Below, in pieces: positions 25,501 through 34,924 of a stretch of DNA of 64,000 bases. Source of the DNA: Tetmemena sp. SeJ-2015 (Eukaryota; Ciliophora; Spirotrichea; Sporadotrichida; Oxytrichidae); contig JAJKFJ010021208.1 in the NCBI GenBank assembly GCA_027382625.1, positions 48,903 through 112,902 of the forward strand, given 5' to 3'. Position numbers and translations under genes: made by a program. The number at the start of each line of letters is the position of its first letter. Positions within the stretch are counted from its first letter, which is position 1. The notes beneath the pieces were generated by a model. That model did not search any database. It was not told where the DNA came from and saw only the letters and a program-made list of their open reading frames with translations.

Positions 25501-27540
25501 AGACACTTACTCAAACACTTATGGTTATAAATACTTAACTTTCTGAAGCCATAATCAGTTGGAAGTTTGAAAGAGTCAGTTTTCATTACTGAAATTAATA
25601 GAATATATACTACTACCTATAAATAGACTTTAATTATTGCTGAGACTCATCCTCTATTTTTATTCGATAATTAGAGAGAGTGCTGGTTTTCAAATGAAGC
25701 CATAACATTTGAGCATACTCAGCCCAAAGTTTGAGGCTATAATGAGAATTGCCCCCAGGATTTACAAGACTCCTGGCTGAGAGCCAAGTACGAATATATC
25801 CACAGAGCAGTTCAAAACCAGCACAAAGGTTGCAACAGGTGCCACTCTAACTGCCTTGTCTGTCACATACGCCAGTGTTTGCAGTTGCATGTAGAAAACC
25901 ATTCCTATCAAGTTAAGTTCAATGCAGAAGAAGTCAAACCAAGTGTAGACAGTTGTCTCACCCTAGTTTACTGCTTTTACTGAGAAGGTCAAGAAGGGGG
26001 AAATTAGAGCGTTTGCCATCGCCCAGTAGCTTGTCATAACCAGTGAATTTACCTTCCCTCCAAGTGACCTGATGCAAATCATAGCTAGGGCAGAAGTAAT
26101 GGCGCCCAGGATAGCGAAGAAGTAACCAGTTCCCTGGTGGTCATAAATTTAAGCGTCCAAGTCCTCTGCAAAGGGGTCTGACACAAGTAGCACTCCCGTA
26201 AAGACCAGTACTATTCCAAGAGCATCGAACTTTGTAAACTTCTCTCCTAGAATCAGATACCCAAACACTCCAACAAAGATAGGTTGAGTCCAGAATAACA
26301 AAGTAAGCTTGGAGAGGGAGAGGTTTTTAATGCCTATGAACAGACTTATATTTGAGATGCCACCTGCTATAAACCGGCCTAGCAGGCCTACCCTAGAACC
26401 CTTAGGAATGATAAAAGGGTCGATGCCTTTAAAGCGCATTACTATGAATTGTAAAATCAGTAGTTGGATGCCTACCCAGTAGTTGACTTCATAAGGGGTT
26501 ATCTTAGAATTCCTGAACTGGATCTTGGAGATCGTGAAAACTCCACAGCTGACTAAGGTTGCAAAGAACATGTACACTTGTCCTTTAATCTTCAAAAAAC
26601 CCTTCTTCTCCTCTTCTTGAACGACTTTAGGTTTATTCTATTGTGCATCTTCAAAGCCAGTGTGCTATTTAAGACTTTCGTTCTCCTCTTTAATAACATC
26701 TAATTCCATTTTGACTTCGTTACCTAAATTTCTCAAATCATCGGTGCTTAGCTTTGCAATAGTCTGGGGGTATATGTAATTATTCTCCTTATCATTAAAA
26801 ATGAAATCCCTCATAAAAATCAAGAATGATTAATTATCTGTGGATTGAAGGAGGTACTGCCTCTCTTGGTCAAAATCATGTGTAAGAGATGGCACGTAGT
26901 TTAGCCTATTAAGCTGCTCTTATTGTTGAGTAGTAGTTTTCTGATCTGCTTAAATTTAATTCATTTTATTTATCACAATCTATCCAAAAGCCACTCTTTG
27001 ATTCATCAATCTGTTATTCATTTTTAATAGTTTTTTTTGAAGACACTGCCTCCGACGTGGCTTTGACATTTGAAGCTATAAAGACAATCGAGTTGATGTC
27101 CTCCCTCAACATAGAGGACTTCCAGATGAACCAGTGGATCTTCCTCGTCGACTCCTACGGCATGTCCTTTGAGGAGACAGGCGCACAGGCTCACCACGAC
27201 GACCTCACCAGGGCCAACCAGAAGAACCACAAGGATTCCAACCAGGTCAACAAGAAACAAGGCGATTACGAAGTCATTGAGAAGGGAGACAACGGAGTAG
27301 GCGGCATCTTCCAGCCCTTCATCGTCAAGTTCATGCAGAACAGGAAGAGCAGCTTCTACAACCAGAACGTGATAGACGACAGCATCACTGTAGACGACTT
27401 GCTCCAGGGGAAGAAGAACCTCATCGAGCAGAGGAAGACCACCATCAACATCTCACCCGAAAACTATTCAGAGGACGCCCTCGAGACCTACGCCATTCAG
27501 CTCCAGTACAGATTGAATGAACTGAAAAATCATGGAAGAA
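19568..27540 (+). CDS. Dopey/DOP1 family protein, MDS 2 onward (main body)
   Basis: This is the bulk of a very long alpha-helical Dopey protein, the leucine-zipper-like/HEAT-type scaffold that works with a Mon2-like partner in Golgi-endosome traffic. Family features visible in order: SGLFNFYQFAAFEVKDPFL and HFPGFMICMLPALEDQN (19.6-19.75 kb), PMKEKLCINSLLAGLADGSV (20.13), LTRKDICFLDFAFLKKFFTW after IES removal, MPDWLHMVIECSKTKRAKI (21.4), VRAIKKFTIFWKLTAKDYPD (21.8), NTQAGLLTSKDFEIKQK (25.2), LWPHLLNELTSIFEDT (25.46) and LNIEDFQMNQWIFLVDSYGM (27.1). Resolved breaks: IESs at 20087-20117, 20322-20347, 21599-21624, 22518-22571, 24875-24924, 25508-27047, and an intron at 23110-23145. About ten further one-base slips mostly fall in homopolymers. 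The N-terminal MDS lies inverted at 33.5 kb. The extreme C-terminus after about 27540 was not found. Confidence 0.85.
20087..20117. other. IES, pointer ACTA, 31 bp
   Basis: ACTA at 20083-20086 and 20114-20117. Excision joins MTLDD to YFYFYYPMKEKLC in the DOP1 frame. Confidence 0.85.
20322..20347. other. IES, pointer TATG, 26 bp
   Basis: TATG at 20318-20321 and 20344-20347. Excision joins TRKDIC to FLDFAFLKKFFTWTLSHL in the DOP1 frame. Confidence 0.8.
21599..21624. other. IES, pointer ACTCTCT, 26 bp
   Basis: ACTCTCT at 21592-21598 and 21618-21624. Excision gives KSTLQETNNPYCTDIIKTLW and continues into the next DOP1 block. Confidence 0.85.
22518..22571. other. Probable IES, pointer CA, 54 bp
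   Basis: A T-rich stretch without a 3' AG separates NHAM and LLNLLKVIFFQCNFD. A two-base CA repeat (22516-22517 and 22570-22571) gives an in-frame join. The pointer is short, so the exact boundary is uncertain. Confidence 0.6.
24875..24924. other. IES, pointer AGT, 50 bp
   Basis: AGT at 24872-24874 and 24922-24924. The stretch begins GT and ends AG, but excision as an intron leaves the wrong frame. Pointer excision gives CLSIIVLQILSAKEREKE. Confidence 0.75.
25508..27047. other. 1540-bp IES of DOP1 with 12-bp pointer, containing a whole gene
   Basis: TTTGAAGACACT occurs at 25496-25507 and 27036-27047. Excising one copy with the stretch between joins LNELTSI-FEDT to ASDVALTFEAIKTIEL in frame, matching the Dopey C-terminal region on both sides. 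The excised stretch carries the complete minus-strand transporter gene at 25690-26964. Confidence 0.92.
25690..26964 (-). CDS. SLC35G/EamA-type drug-metabolite transporter, complete and uninterrupted
   Basis: ATG at 26962-26964 to TGA at 25690-25692, 424 codons plus stop, with no IES and no intron. Residues 1 to about 120 are a polar cytoplasmic N-terminus (Gln/Glu-rich, MNQIQADQKTTTQQ). The rest has about ten hydrophobic helices. The first EamA repeat includes FATLVSCGVFTISKIQFRNS, GRFIAGGISNISLFIGIKN and LLFWTQPIFVGVFGYLILGE; the second starts at TGYFFAILGAITSALAMICI and ends near ILGAILIIASNFGLSMLK. The proline-containing FWTQPIF...LGEKF is the usual EamA signature. It is likely a membrane transporter of small organic or nucleotide-type metabolites. 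It lies wholly within a DOP1 IES and on the opposite strand. Confidence 0.88.
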
Positions 27541-27591
27541 AATATTTTAAAAGTCTCTTAATATTGATTAATTTGTATAAAATTGTAATTA

Positions 27592-30500
27592 TCACTTGGC
27601 TTGTTAGATCGTCTTAAGTCTTTCTAGTTGTGAATACACATACTCCACAAGTTTATGCTTCACCTCATCACTATATAAGAAGAATATTAAAATATATTTC
27701 AAAAATTATAATCATCTGTTATCTCGTACTACTTAGAGAAGTTGTCAGCAATTTGCTCCACATCATCGCCCTCGTAGATGCTTAGTCTAGTCACACTCCC
27801 GTTATTGTGCTTCACATCCACATGAAGCAAAGGCATCTCTATCTAAGACTTGTTCACCCTGCTCTAGTTAGTACTCTTATTAGCTGTCGCAGTTCCCCCA
27901 CTGCCTAACTAGCTGCTGCTCTCTCCTCCCTTGGAGATATCTTCGAACTATTCTGATAAAGGACTCCTAGTGGGTATCTGAGGAGAGTTATCTAATATAT
28001 AACTATTCAATTACTATCCTGCTCGTGCTCAAATGCTGCTTCTGAAATGGATTCATTCTGTTCCTTGATGCCAGTTAAGTTGGCCACAAACTCTTGCTTG
28101 ATAGTGAGTACAGTCTTCTCCCCAATCTTTTCAGTTATGATTTAGGGCTAGTTGGTAGCATACATATCGCATGATGCCCCTTGATGTCCAATCACTTTGT
28201 AAATGGTTTTGTTTTTCTTCTCTGGGCTTGGTGACACACTCTAGTTGGGATTCTTTATTCCATTTACTTCTTTTCTTTTCTCTAACTACTTTTCATAAGC
28301 TCTCCTTAGTTTAGCAGCTTGAGAGTTTTGTTCAGCTTTCTCCTGTTCCATCTTTTGCATTCTAAGTTCGTTCTTTGCCTTCTAACGCTTGGCTTTGGCA
28401 ATTTAAGTCAACTTATCGAACACGTTCGCACCACCGCTGAAAGATTAGGTCTGAGAGTGCATATCTCCAGTACTAGGGATTGTCCCTTAGACTTAAGTTG
28501 GCTTTGATTAATGGCGAGCACTTTAAGGCAGGTAGTCCGAGAGCCCTCCAGTTTTACCTACTTTGAGTCTTGATATCTATGGTCTAAAAGAACAAGCCTT
28601 TCTTTCCTATTCCTCTTTCTGTAATCTCTGCTGCTCTAGTCTCTTTTATTTTGCTTATTCAATGAGTTCTTATTGCTTGTAAAGAGGCAACTTCAATACA
28701 TCGAGTGAGCTTGTGTTATTTCCAATCTAAGAGGCTGTGGAATACAGAATGTCCTTGAGTACTCTTTACTTACTCTTGCTTGAGAGTTTGACTGTTTTAT
28801 GAGAGTTGATGTTAGGGGAGAAGCTGTGGTTTTAAGAATTCTAAGATTAGCTCCTTACACTACGCCCATCGAAAGAACGATCCTAGCGAGATCTCCTGAT
28901 ATCTTCCCTGTTTTAGATCAGGTAGTAGTTTCTTGTTCTAAACTGGGTATAGTAATCCTCTGACTCTTGATCTCTAATCTTAACTGGTGGTTTTAGTAGG
29001 AGAGTGAAGAACTGAATTAGTGAGAAGACTGTAATTGGCTCTATCAGGTCCTTCACAATCCTCTCAATCTTGATCTTATTAGTTTTGTCCTTGAGTGTAA
29101 GCATATTCATTTGTATAAGTAAGCTCTCAATTTATCTTGAGTCAAGCTTAACATCACTCAGACTGCTTTCTCTATCAGAGTGTTCAATTATTCTGACATG
29201 GTCTTATATTTCTTACTTGAGCTCATCTAACATACCCAGCTCCTTCACTTCTTGCTTTTGCTTCTTCCCTAAGCTACTCAAGCTCAAATACTCTTGTCCT
29301 CTTTACGATTCTGACAGGAGATCAGCATTAGCAGTAGGCTGTCTACCTCTTGAGCTATTTTTATGCTATCTAACGAGCGAGCTGAAACCTTGGCTGACAG
29401 TTTACTTGCTTGCATACTACTGATCTTAGCTTGGACTTTAAGAACCTCTGAAAGTTTTCACAATGGGAGATGAAAGTCGTTTGAAGAACTCTTGCGGATC
29501 TTGAATTGATCTTACTGTTTGACAGTTCAGCTTCTTTTATTCCTCCTCTATTCTTATTTGTTCTTTAAATCTCTCAAGGTAAGTTGTGGTCTTAGGCTCT
29601 GAGAGTTCTCTTGCCTTCTAACTTTGTCTACTTTTGATTCTGACTGTGTTGTTCTCAGACACTAATCTCAAAGTTGTAGCCACTGCAGATTAAGTGTTTG
29701 CGAGAGGACCTGACTATTGTTGATGAACAGAGCTTCTCTCAATAGAACTCATGGACTTATTCTGTTTGAAAATGTTTACTCCTCCCTTTTAAGAAGATAA
29801 GTTGTTGTTGCCTTCTTCGATTCCTCTCAATTCGTATTGGAGAACTCGCTCCCTTGATTTAGACTTAGAAGCTACTGAAGTGCTTCTAATTCTTCCGCCC
29901 ATGACTTTCGAAGAATAGTCTCTCACTCTTTCTTAAGAGGTAGATTAAAGCAGTTTCTCATTCTCTTGCAAGATTCTCTATTGCATGTTTTCTTAGTACT
30001 TCTTGTTATAGATCTACTATCTCAGATAGAACGAATTGAAATCCTTGGAAGGGGATTTTTCTTGCTAAGTTTGAGAAAGCTCTCCTTGTAAGATGGCTAT
30101 CTAGTTATCATCAGATAAATTCCCTTAGCCTGAGAGTATCTTCGCGCTAACTTGCTCATTAGTGTTTCTCGTGAGAGAAGTGTCTGGCTTGAAAGTGCAA
30201 GCTTTCATTATATCCTACTCTTGCTGCCTTTTTATCATTAGCTCTAGTTCCAATTTCTTCTGCGACTTCTCTTGATTGTAGTCTGTCATTCTCTTAGTGA
30301 AATTATTGACTACTTGATCCCTATTTCGCACTGATTTGGGCCCATATCTGCTTGGATGTAGGCTCTTGGCAGACTTGGAATTGACTAGAGTTGCACTCTC
30401 CTAGTTTATCTTTCTTTAGAGGAGAGTAACCTTCTCTTTGCTAATTTCTCCTTTGAGGTACTTCTAAATGATTGCAGCTGACTGTTTTTGCTTCTGATCC

Positions 30501-32976
30501 TCAGCCTCTGTTTATGAGAAGTCTCTTCCCATCTCTTCTTTAGTTCTATCTTATGAGGACTTCTCTCTCCTGCGATTTGAGCGTGACCTGTTGTTTGAAG
30601 TGAGCTCTCCCTCTTCACTCACTTCTTAGAACGCATCATCAAAGCCCTTGATCTCATCATCCTTGTCGCCCTTATTTTTTAGCATGCCACTTTAATAACC
30701 ACCTTGCGTGAAAGATGAAGATCCAGGCTACGCATAAGTAGCTCCTTAGATATTAGAGCTCCTCTGATTAGTATCTTGAGTCATCTCGAATCTGATGAAT
30801 GCTTGATTCTAGCTATTATTGGTGTTGTTAAAGAGGTTGACCTTGGTGCATTTGTTGAGTGTTGAATTTAGGATCTAGTGAAGATAAGCCTTCTCCCTTT
30901 TTATCTAGATAGAGATGGTTATGTGGATGCAATTGCTGCTCATAGGACATTTAGTCTTCAGATTGGTACATCTGAGTGTACATCTTCGAATTTTCCTCTG
31001 GCAAAGTGTAAATGTTATTTGACTTTCCCATTCCATTCTAAGATTGCTAAAAGTTGCCTGAGTTCCTTGAGTCTAACTTAGCCGTATGATAAAACCCATT
31101 GGCCTAAGAATCTACGTGGGCGAGTCTTTCTCTAGATCTAGAAATAGAACTCTGCTTAATAAAACATGAATAAGAAGATAAATGAACATTACTTTTAAAA
31201 GCATTAGGATATTATAAAATGCTGTGGTCTGTTCTAGGATTTAAGTTTGTCATTCTGATTGAAGGTCTTACTAAAGAGTGGCTTAGAGCTTGTGAAGTTA
31301 GTAGTTTAAGAAGTCCTAGCAGCTGTGTATCTATTCTATGACAGGCTTTTATCCTTATCTGTATGTTGAGCATTCTTTGTAGTTTAAGGACCAGTTATTT
31401 GCAAGTTGCCCTCTTGAACTTGCAATTGCTCTGTAGGCTGTGGCTGCAGAATTTTTATGAAGACTCAAGAATCCTTTCGATCTCTAAGCGTTTTCTAATG
31501 CTTGCTGCTTATGATAATCATACCTTGGACTGATGGGATTACCTCTTGACTGTATCCTTGAGTTGATCATGGTATTGCCAGCTCTCGAAGGGAGTTAGGT
31601 GTACGACTAGTGTTGCATTTATGAGTCTTGCATGATGTTGCTTGTCCATGTAATATCCTAATTAGAGAGACCTACTCCTAACTAATTCAAGGACAGCTAT
31701 GGATGTTGAAAGTCACTATGCTTCTGAGTATGATTGAGGCTAGTGTTGCTATTCCCACCATTGTGTTGAATCTAACTGTACATCTCTCCCCTTGCAGATC
31801 TTCCTATTTAAGAGATGTGCTGCACCTCGTATTGGCCCTTGAAATTTGTGAGTGTCGATAACCCATTCTTGTTATTAGGCACTGCTCCAACCTTTTTCTT
31901 GGTATTTACTCCTCCACTATTTTTAAGAGAAATCTGCTGCTGCATCTTATACTTGTAGGACATAATTAAAATTTTATGGCATGTTCTCATTTGATCTCTG
32001 ACTTTCAAGCTGCTTGGGCACATATTCTTGACCGAAGGAAAGAGACCCCATCGATAGAGAGTTTCCCATCTGTGCTAGCTACTACTGATTGTGTTGAGAA
32101 TTTTTATCTGCAGTTATTTGCGTGTGGTTTCTCTTATGCTGAGCCATTTTACTTGCAGCCTGGTGCTATGGAGATCCTCGAGCATCAATAAATAATATTC
32201 GAAAGCCATGGTAAGACTTGCTCCATCATCAAGAGTGCCAAGAGTTGGAGAAATGAACATAGGATTAGTCAAATCATAGATTGACTTTTGCATCCTCAGT
32301 TCGGAGTCGTTATTTTTATTTTGCGAGGGCGAAAAGAACACGTTATTGCTATATTATTTGGCTGATTGAATTACATTTGAAGTGTTGATGATGTGTTGTT
32401 CCTGTTAAGAACAGTAGGTGTAATAGATTGTTTAGTTGGAGATAGGTACACCCCCAGGTTGCTAGTGCTTGAAATTTGGATCTGAAGATTGCTTGGATTA
32501 GAGGAGGTAAGCGCCTTTGAAGCTGATTTGTGTGCAGAAGGATTTTTGGAGTTCACATAGAGCTAAATTAGTGGATAAGTGCACAGAATTTATAATTGAA
32601 GAATAAGATTACCGAATTAAAATAAAATGCAATTGTTATATAATTAGGCTATTTTGGGGAAACTTAGAGAGCTAACTTGGCGTTGAGAAAACTCTCTGCC
32701 AAATTTTCTTCTTGACTAATGTTGATATTATCGAACATACTTTGTCTTTGTCCCTAAAAATAATGAAAGAATGAATATGAAAATTTTCTCCCTTTGGTTT
32801 GAAGCCCTCGTCAAACTCATCTGAATCACATTCATCCTCTATGCGTAAAATGAACCCATGATATTTTTCTTACCTTCTTAATCCTAAATAACCATTTGAT
32901 TCTTCTGCCCTTATCTTTAGAGTCTCATTTAATTAAATCTCTCTCTGGAGCTGTTAGCGTCCTACCGCTCACTCAT
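27592..32976 (-). CDS. Long IQ-motif / coiled-coil protein with C-terminal ubiquitin-like fold motif
   Basis: ATG at 32974-32976 (MSERQDANSSRERFNQ) to TGA at 27592-27594; roughly 1500 residues. The N-terminal half is Gln/Asn/Ser-rich and low in complexity. Near 30480 an IQ-like AAIIQKYLKGEIS is followed by helical runs, including RMTDYNQEKSQKKLELELM with CTFKPDT, and later CSFRPQISRLK (about 28560). These Cys-Phe-x-Pro motifs are common in ciliate cytoskeletal coiled-coil proteins. The C-terminus LHVDVKHNNGSVTRLSIYEG plus DDVEQIADNF is a small beta-grasp-like motif seen at the end of such proteins. Breaks: intron 32839-32873, IESs 32756-32793, 32567-32675 and 27670-27716, and an ambiguous 23-nt element at 27992-28014. 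Single-base slips remain near 30800, 32020 and 32370. The gene lies between the two inverted halves of DOP1. Confidence 0.7.
27670..27716. other. IES, pointer GATGA (coding strand), 47 bp
   Basis: TCATC (plus) at 27665-27669 and 27712-27716. Excision joins SKQYEIT-DE to VKHKLVEYVYSQLERLK and on to the stop. There is no GT at the 5' side, so it is not an intron. Confidence 0.8.
27992..28014 (-). other. 23-nt intron or 26-bp IES (GATA repeat) in the IQ gene
   Basis: On the coding strand the stretch begins GTAATTG and ends ATTAG, a valid GT-AG intron. It is also flanked by GATA on both sides. Both readings restore frame and differ by one residue (QDNNSPQ or QDNSPQ). Confidence 0.6.
32567..32675. 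other. IES, pointer TTAGCTCT (coding strand), 109 bp
   Basis: AGAGCTAA (plus) at 32559-32566 and 32668-32675. Excision joins LNAKLAL to CELQKNPSAHKSASKAL, given one extra A in the adjacent A5 run. Confidence 0.7.
32756..32793. other. IES, pointer AGGGA (coding strand), 38 bp
   Basis: TCCCT (plus) at 32751-32755 and 32789-32793. Excision joins DEGFKPKG to QRQSMFDNINISQEENL in frame. Confidence 0.85.
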
Positions 32977-33538
32977 TCCTCTTTATCTCTTTTAATGCTA
33001 TTAATCTCCTTCTATTATATCGTTCGGCCTACTCTATCCATTCCATCTGCTTTAACTAGCCTGTCCCGTGTTTTCTATATCTTATGTTATGGTTTATTCC
33101 TTGTTTTAGTGCACGCCTGCTGTTTATTTATTGATCATATAGTTTTAAGGCAATTCTAAGGTCAGCTCATTCACGTGAGGTGAGTCTGAGTTATCTCTTT
33201 TCTTTTGCTAGCCGCCAACCCTCCCTCCTGCTACTTTTGAGTTCTAGTCTTGTCTTGTTTGCTAATTTTTAAGTCTAACGTTCATAGTGGTAAAAGTGGA
33301 GTGTGGATTGCAATTTATATTGACAAGTTTTTTTTCTCGTTTAAATAAACCTTATTTATTTTCCTTGGCTTAATAAATTAACTAAACTTATCAGCACCTC
33401 CTCACATGCGCTTTCAATTAATTTTGTATAAGCTACTTTAGTTTCAGTCATCATTTCAAAAAATACTCATTAGCTAAATTGACCAATAAAGTAAAAAGTG
33501 GCTTTAGAGAGAAAGAGGAGCTCACTAATTCTGATTCA

Positions 33539-33848
33539 ATTAAGTATCTGTGGAATAATTGTTGCTTACAATTTATCTTTAGAATATCATGCCATACACT
33601 TCCAAAGTCAGCTGATGGATCACTGCGAGGTCGGGATTCAAACATTGAGCTATATAGAATTAGAGATTCTGCAACTATGAATAGCTATGAGGGAGTACTT
33701 ACCTAATCTCTTGGCGAGGTCTTTCTTCATAGGGATCTCTATCCCTTGATTCTGATCAAATTGTTTCTTAACCTTCTGCAAGCAGTTACTTAAGTCAGCC
33801 CACTCACGGGCTTTCTCACAATGGAATTTTGATTACTTGCCAATATGA
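33539..33848 (-). CDS. Dopey/DOP1 N-terminal MDS, inverted relative to the rest of the gene
   Basis: The minus strand encodes HCEKAREWADLSNCLQKVKK, IEIPMKKDLAKRL, a 53-nt GT-AG intron (33650-33702), then AQCLNPDL and TLEVYGMIFQRQ. This is the diagnostic N-terminal Dopey region (EWADL, KRLAQCLNP, then LEVYxxIF). Reading past it, the coding strand ends at TACTTAAT (33539-33546 as ATTAAGTA on plus). The same octamer stands at 19568-19575 on the plus strand, and the join reads STDTQQELEWGSDLGLFYSG with no frame correction. The extreme N-terminus with its ATG is missing: the frame meets TGA near 33865, so at least one more MDS lies elsewhere. Confidence 0.88.
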
Positions 33849-33920
33849 GGTTGAAGAAATATTATGCCTCAAAATACATTTAATGTCTGCAATATTTACA
33901 TTTGAATTGATTGAGTTATT

Positions 33921-34118
33921 TCACCTTCTGAGTCTAGTTTTAGATTTAGTTCTACCCATGCATGTCAGTAGCTCAGAGAATTCCTTTTAGCAGTCTCCCT
34001 AATTTATATTGAGACCTCCCTTCTTGGAAACACATATCGCATAGGTAGCACTCTGTTTGGTACAGGTAGACATCTAAAGTGCCAAATTTGTGAGGTACTT
34101 GCTTGATCCCTTCTCCAT
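33921..34118 (-). CDS. Twin CX9C mitochondrial protein, NDUFAF8-like
   Basis: Complete 65-residue frame from ATG 34116-34118 (MEKGSSKYLTNLALQ) to TGA 33921-33923. No IES or intron; three Gln codons are TAA/TAG, so it is invisible under the standard code. Cysteines at 19, 29, 43 and 53 form two CX9C motifs: CTKQSATYAIC and CQKEFSELLTC. This is the signature of substrates of the Mia40 import pathway in the mitochondrial intermembrane space. The pattern around them (Y-x-x-C-V, then C-x-x-EF-x-x-L-x-x-C, with a basic tail RTKSKTRLRR) is closest to the complex I assembly factor NDUFAF8. The fold is well supported; the orthology is inference. Confidence 0.72.
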
Positions 34119-34191
34119 CAATTTAATTATTAAATTAATCACAAACTAAAAGCAATTAGTATTTTAAGTTTTTAAGATTGGAAATAACTAC

Positions 34192-34600
34192 TCACTCATT
34201 CATATGAATTAAGCACTAATCAATGCACTACTTAGACAAAAGCAATTCTATGAATGAATGAGGATTTATCCAGTCGGAGTAGTGCTGGATGATACTATGA
34301 GTAGTTCACTTATCGAGTTAGATGAAATCTTTCTCAATTAGAGCTTCGAAGTTGTTCCTGTCTATTTCAGTTCTCTCCATATTCAGTTCATTCAACTTGC
34401 CTATCACATATAAGCATTTACAATTATTAATTAGTGGGGTTTCTCAAAGGAGTCAATTACTTCCTTCAATCCTTTTCTGAATTTCTCTGTTTATTAAATA
34501 CACACAAATATACTCAATTAAAAAAAGAAAACTCTGTTAGGGAAAGGAGTTAAGAGGAGAAGAAGAAGAAGGGCGTACCTTAGTTGCCTTTGGTGTTCAT
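34192..34600 (-). CDS. Small helical protein, unknown function
   Basis: ATG at 34598-34600 (MNTKGNQ), intron 34487-34578 (GTACGC to AACAG, 92 nt), then EKFRKGLKEVIDSFEKPH. Two very short IESs follow (34402-34424, pointer ATA; 34296-34310, pointer ATA), the second removing an in-frame TGA. The joined protein of about 92 residues runs through GKLNELNMERTEIDRNN, FEALIEKDFIQLDSIIQHYS and FIELLLSKQCIDQC to TGA 34192-34194. It is entirely helical and acidic, without membrane segments. Not recognised. It sits 73 bp upstream of the twin CX9C gene on the same strand. Confidence 0.55.
34296..34310. other. Very short IES, pointer ATA, 15 bp, carrying an in-frame stop
   Basis: TAT (plus) at 34296-34298 and 34311-34313. 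Length is a multiple of three, so frame is unchanged, but the stretch holds TGA. Excision gives KDFIQLDSIIQHYSDW. Confidence 0.6.
34402..34424. other. IES, pointer ATA, 23 bp
   Basis: TAT (plus) at 34402-34404 and 34425-34427. Excision joins EKPHQLI to GKLNELNMERTE in frame and removes an in-frame TGA. Confidence 0.55.
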
Positions 34601-34924
34601 TTATGAGAGAATGATGTCAATTAATAATTGTTAATTATTATTATACTCACTCACGTCATGCCTTATCTCACTCTACAGTCTCATAACTAAATTGCATTAA
34701 TCTTACGTCTGATTAATTATCTCCATCATGCTAATTTATCACTGTCGCAATATTGAATTTAAATCTCTACACCATTTCATATGATCCATAAATATCAATA
34801 CTGATGTGTGTTTCTAATTAGAGAAAAGAATTAGGTGTTTGAGAATTGGAGTTAGTGATCGAGAATGTTGATGATGATTAAAAATTATTATCTTCGCAAT
34901 TAAGTTATTCAACTTGCAGCCATT

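Noticed and set aside
19568..27540. DOP1 as a pseudogene because of many frame breaks
   Set aside because: Most breaks are pointer-bounded IESs, one is a proper intron, and the remainder fall in homopolymers between well-conserved blocks.
33479..33706. Plus-strand open frames in 33.45-33.7 kb
   Set aside because: The minus strand here is the DOP1 N-terminal MDS with an intron and a matching pointer; the plus frames are shadows.
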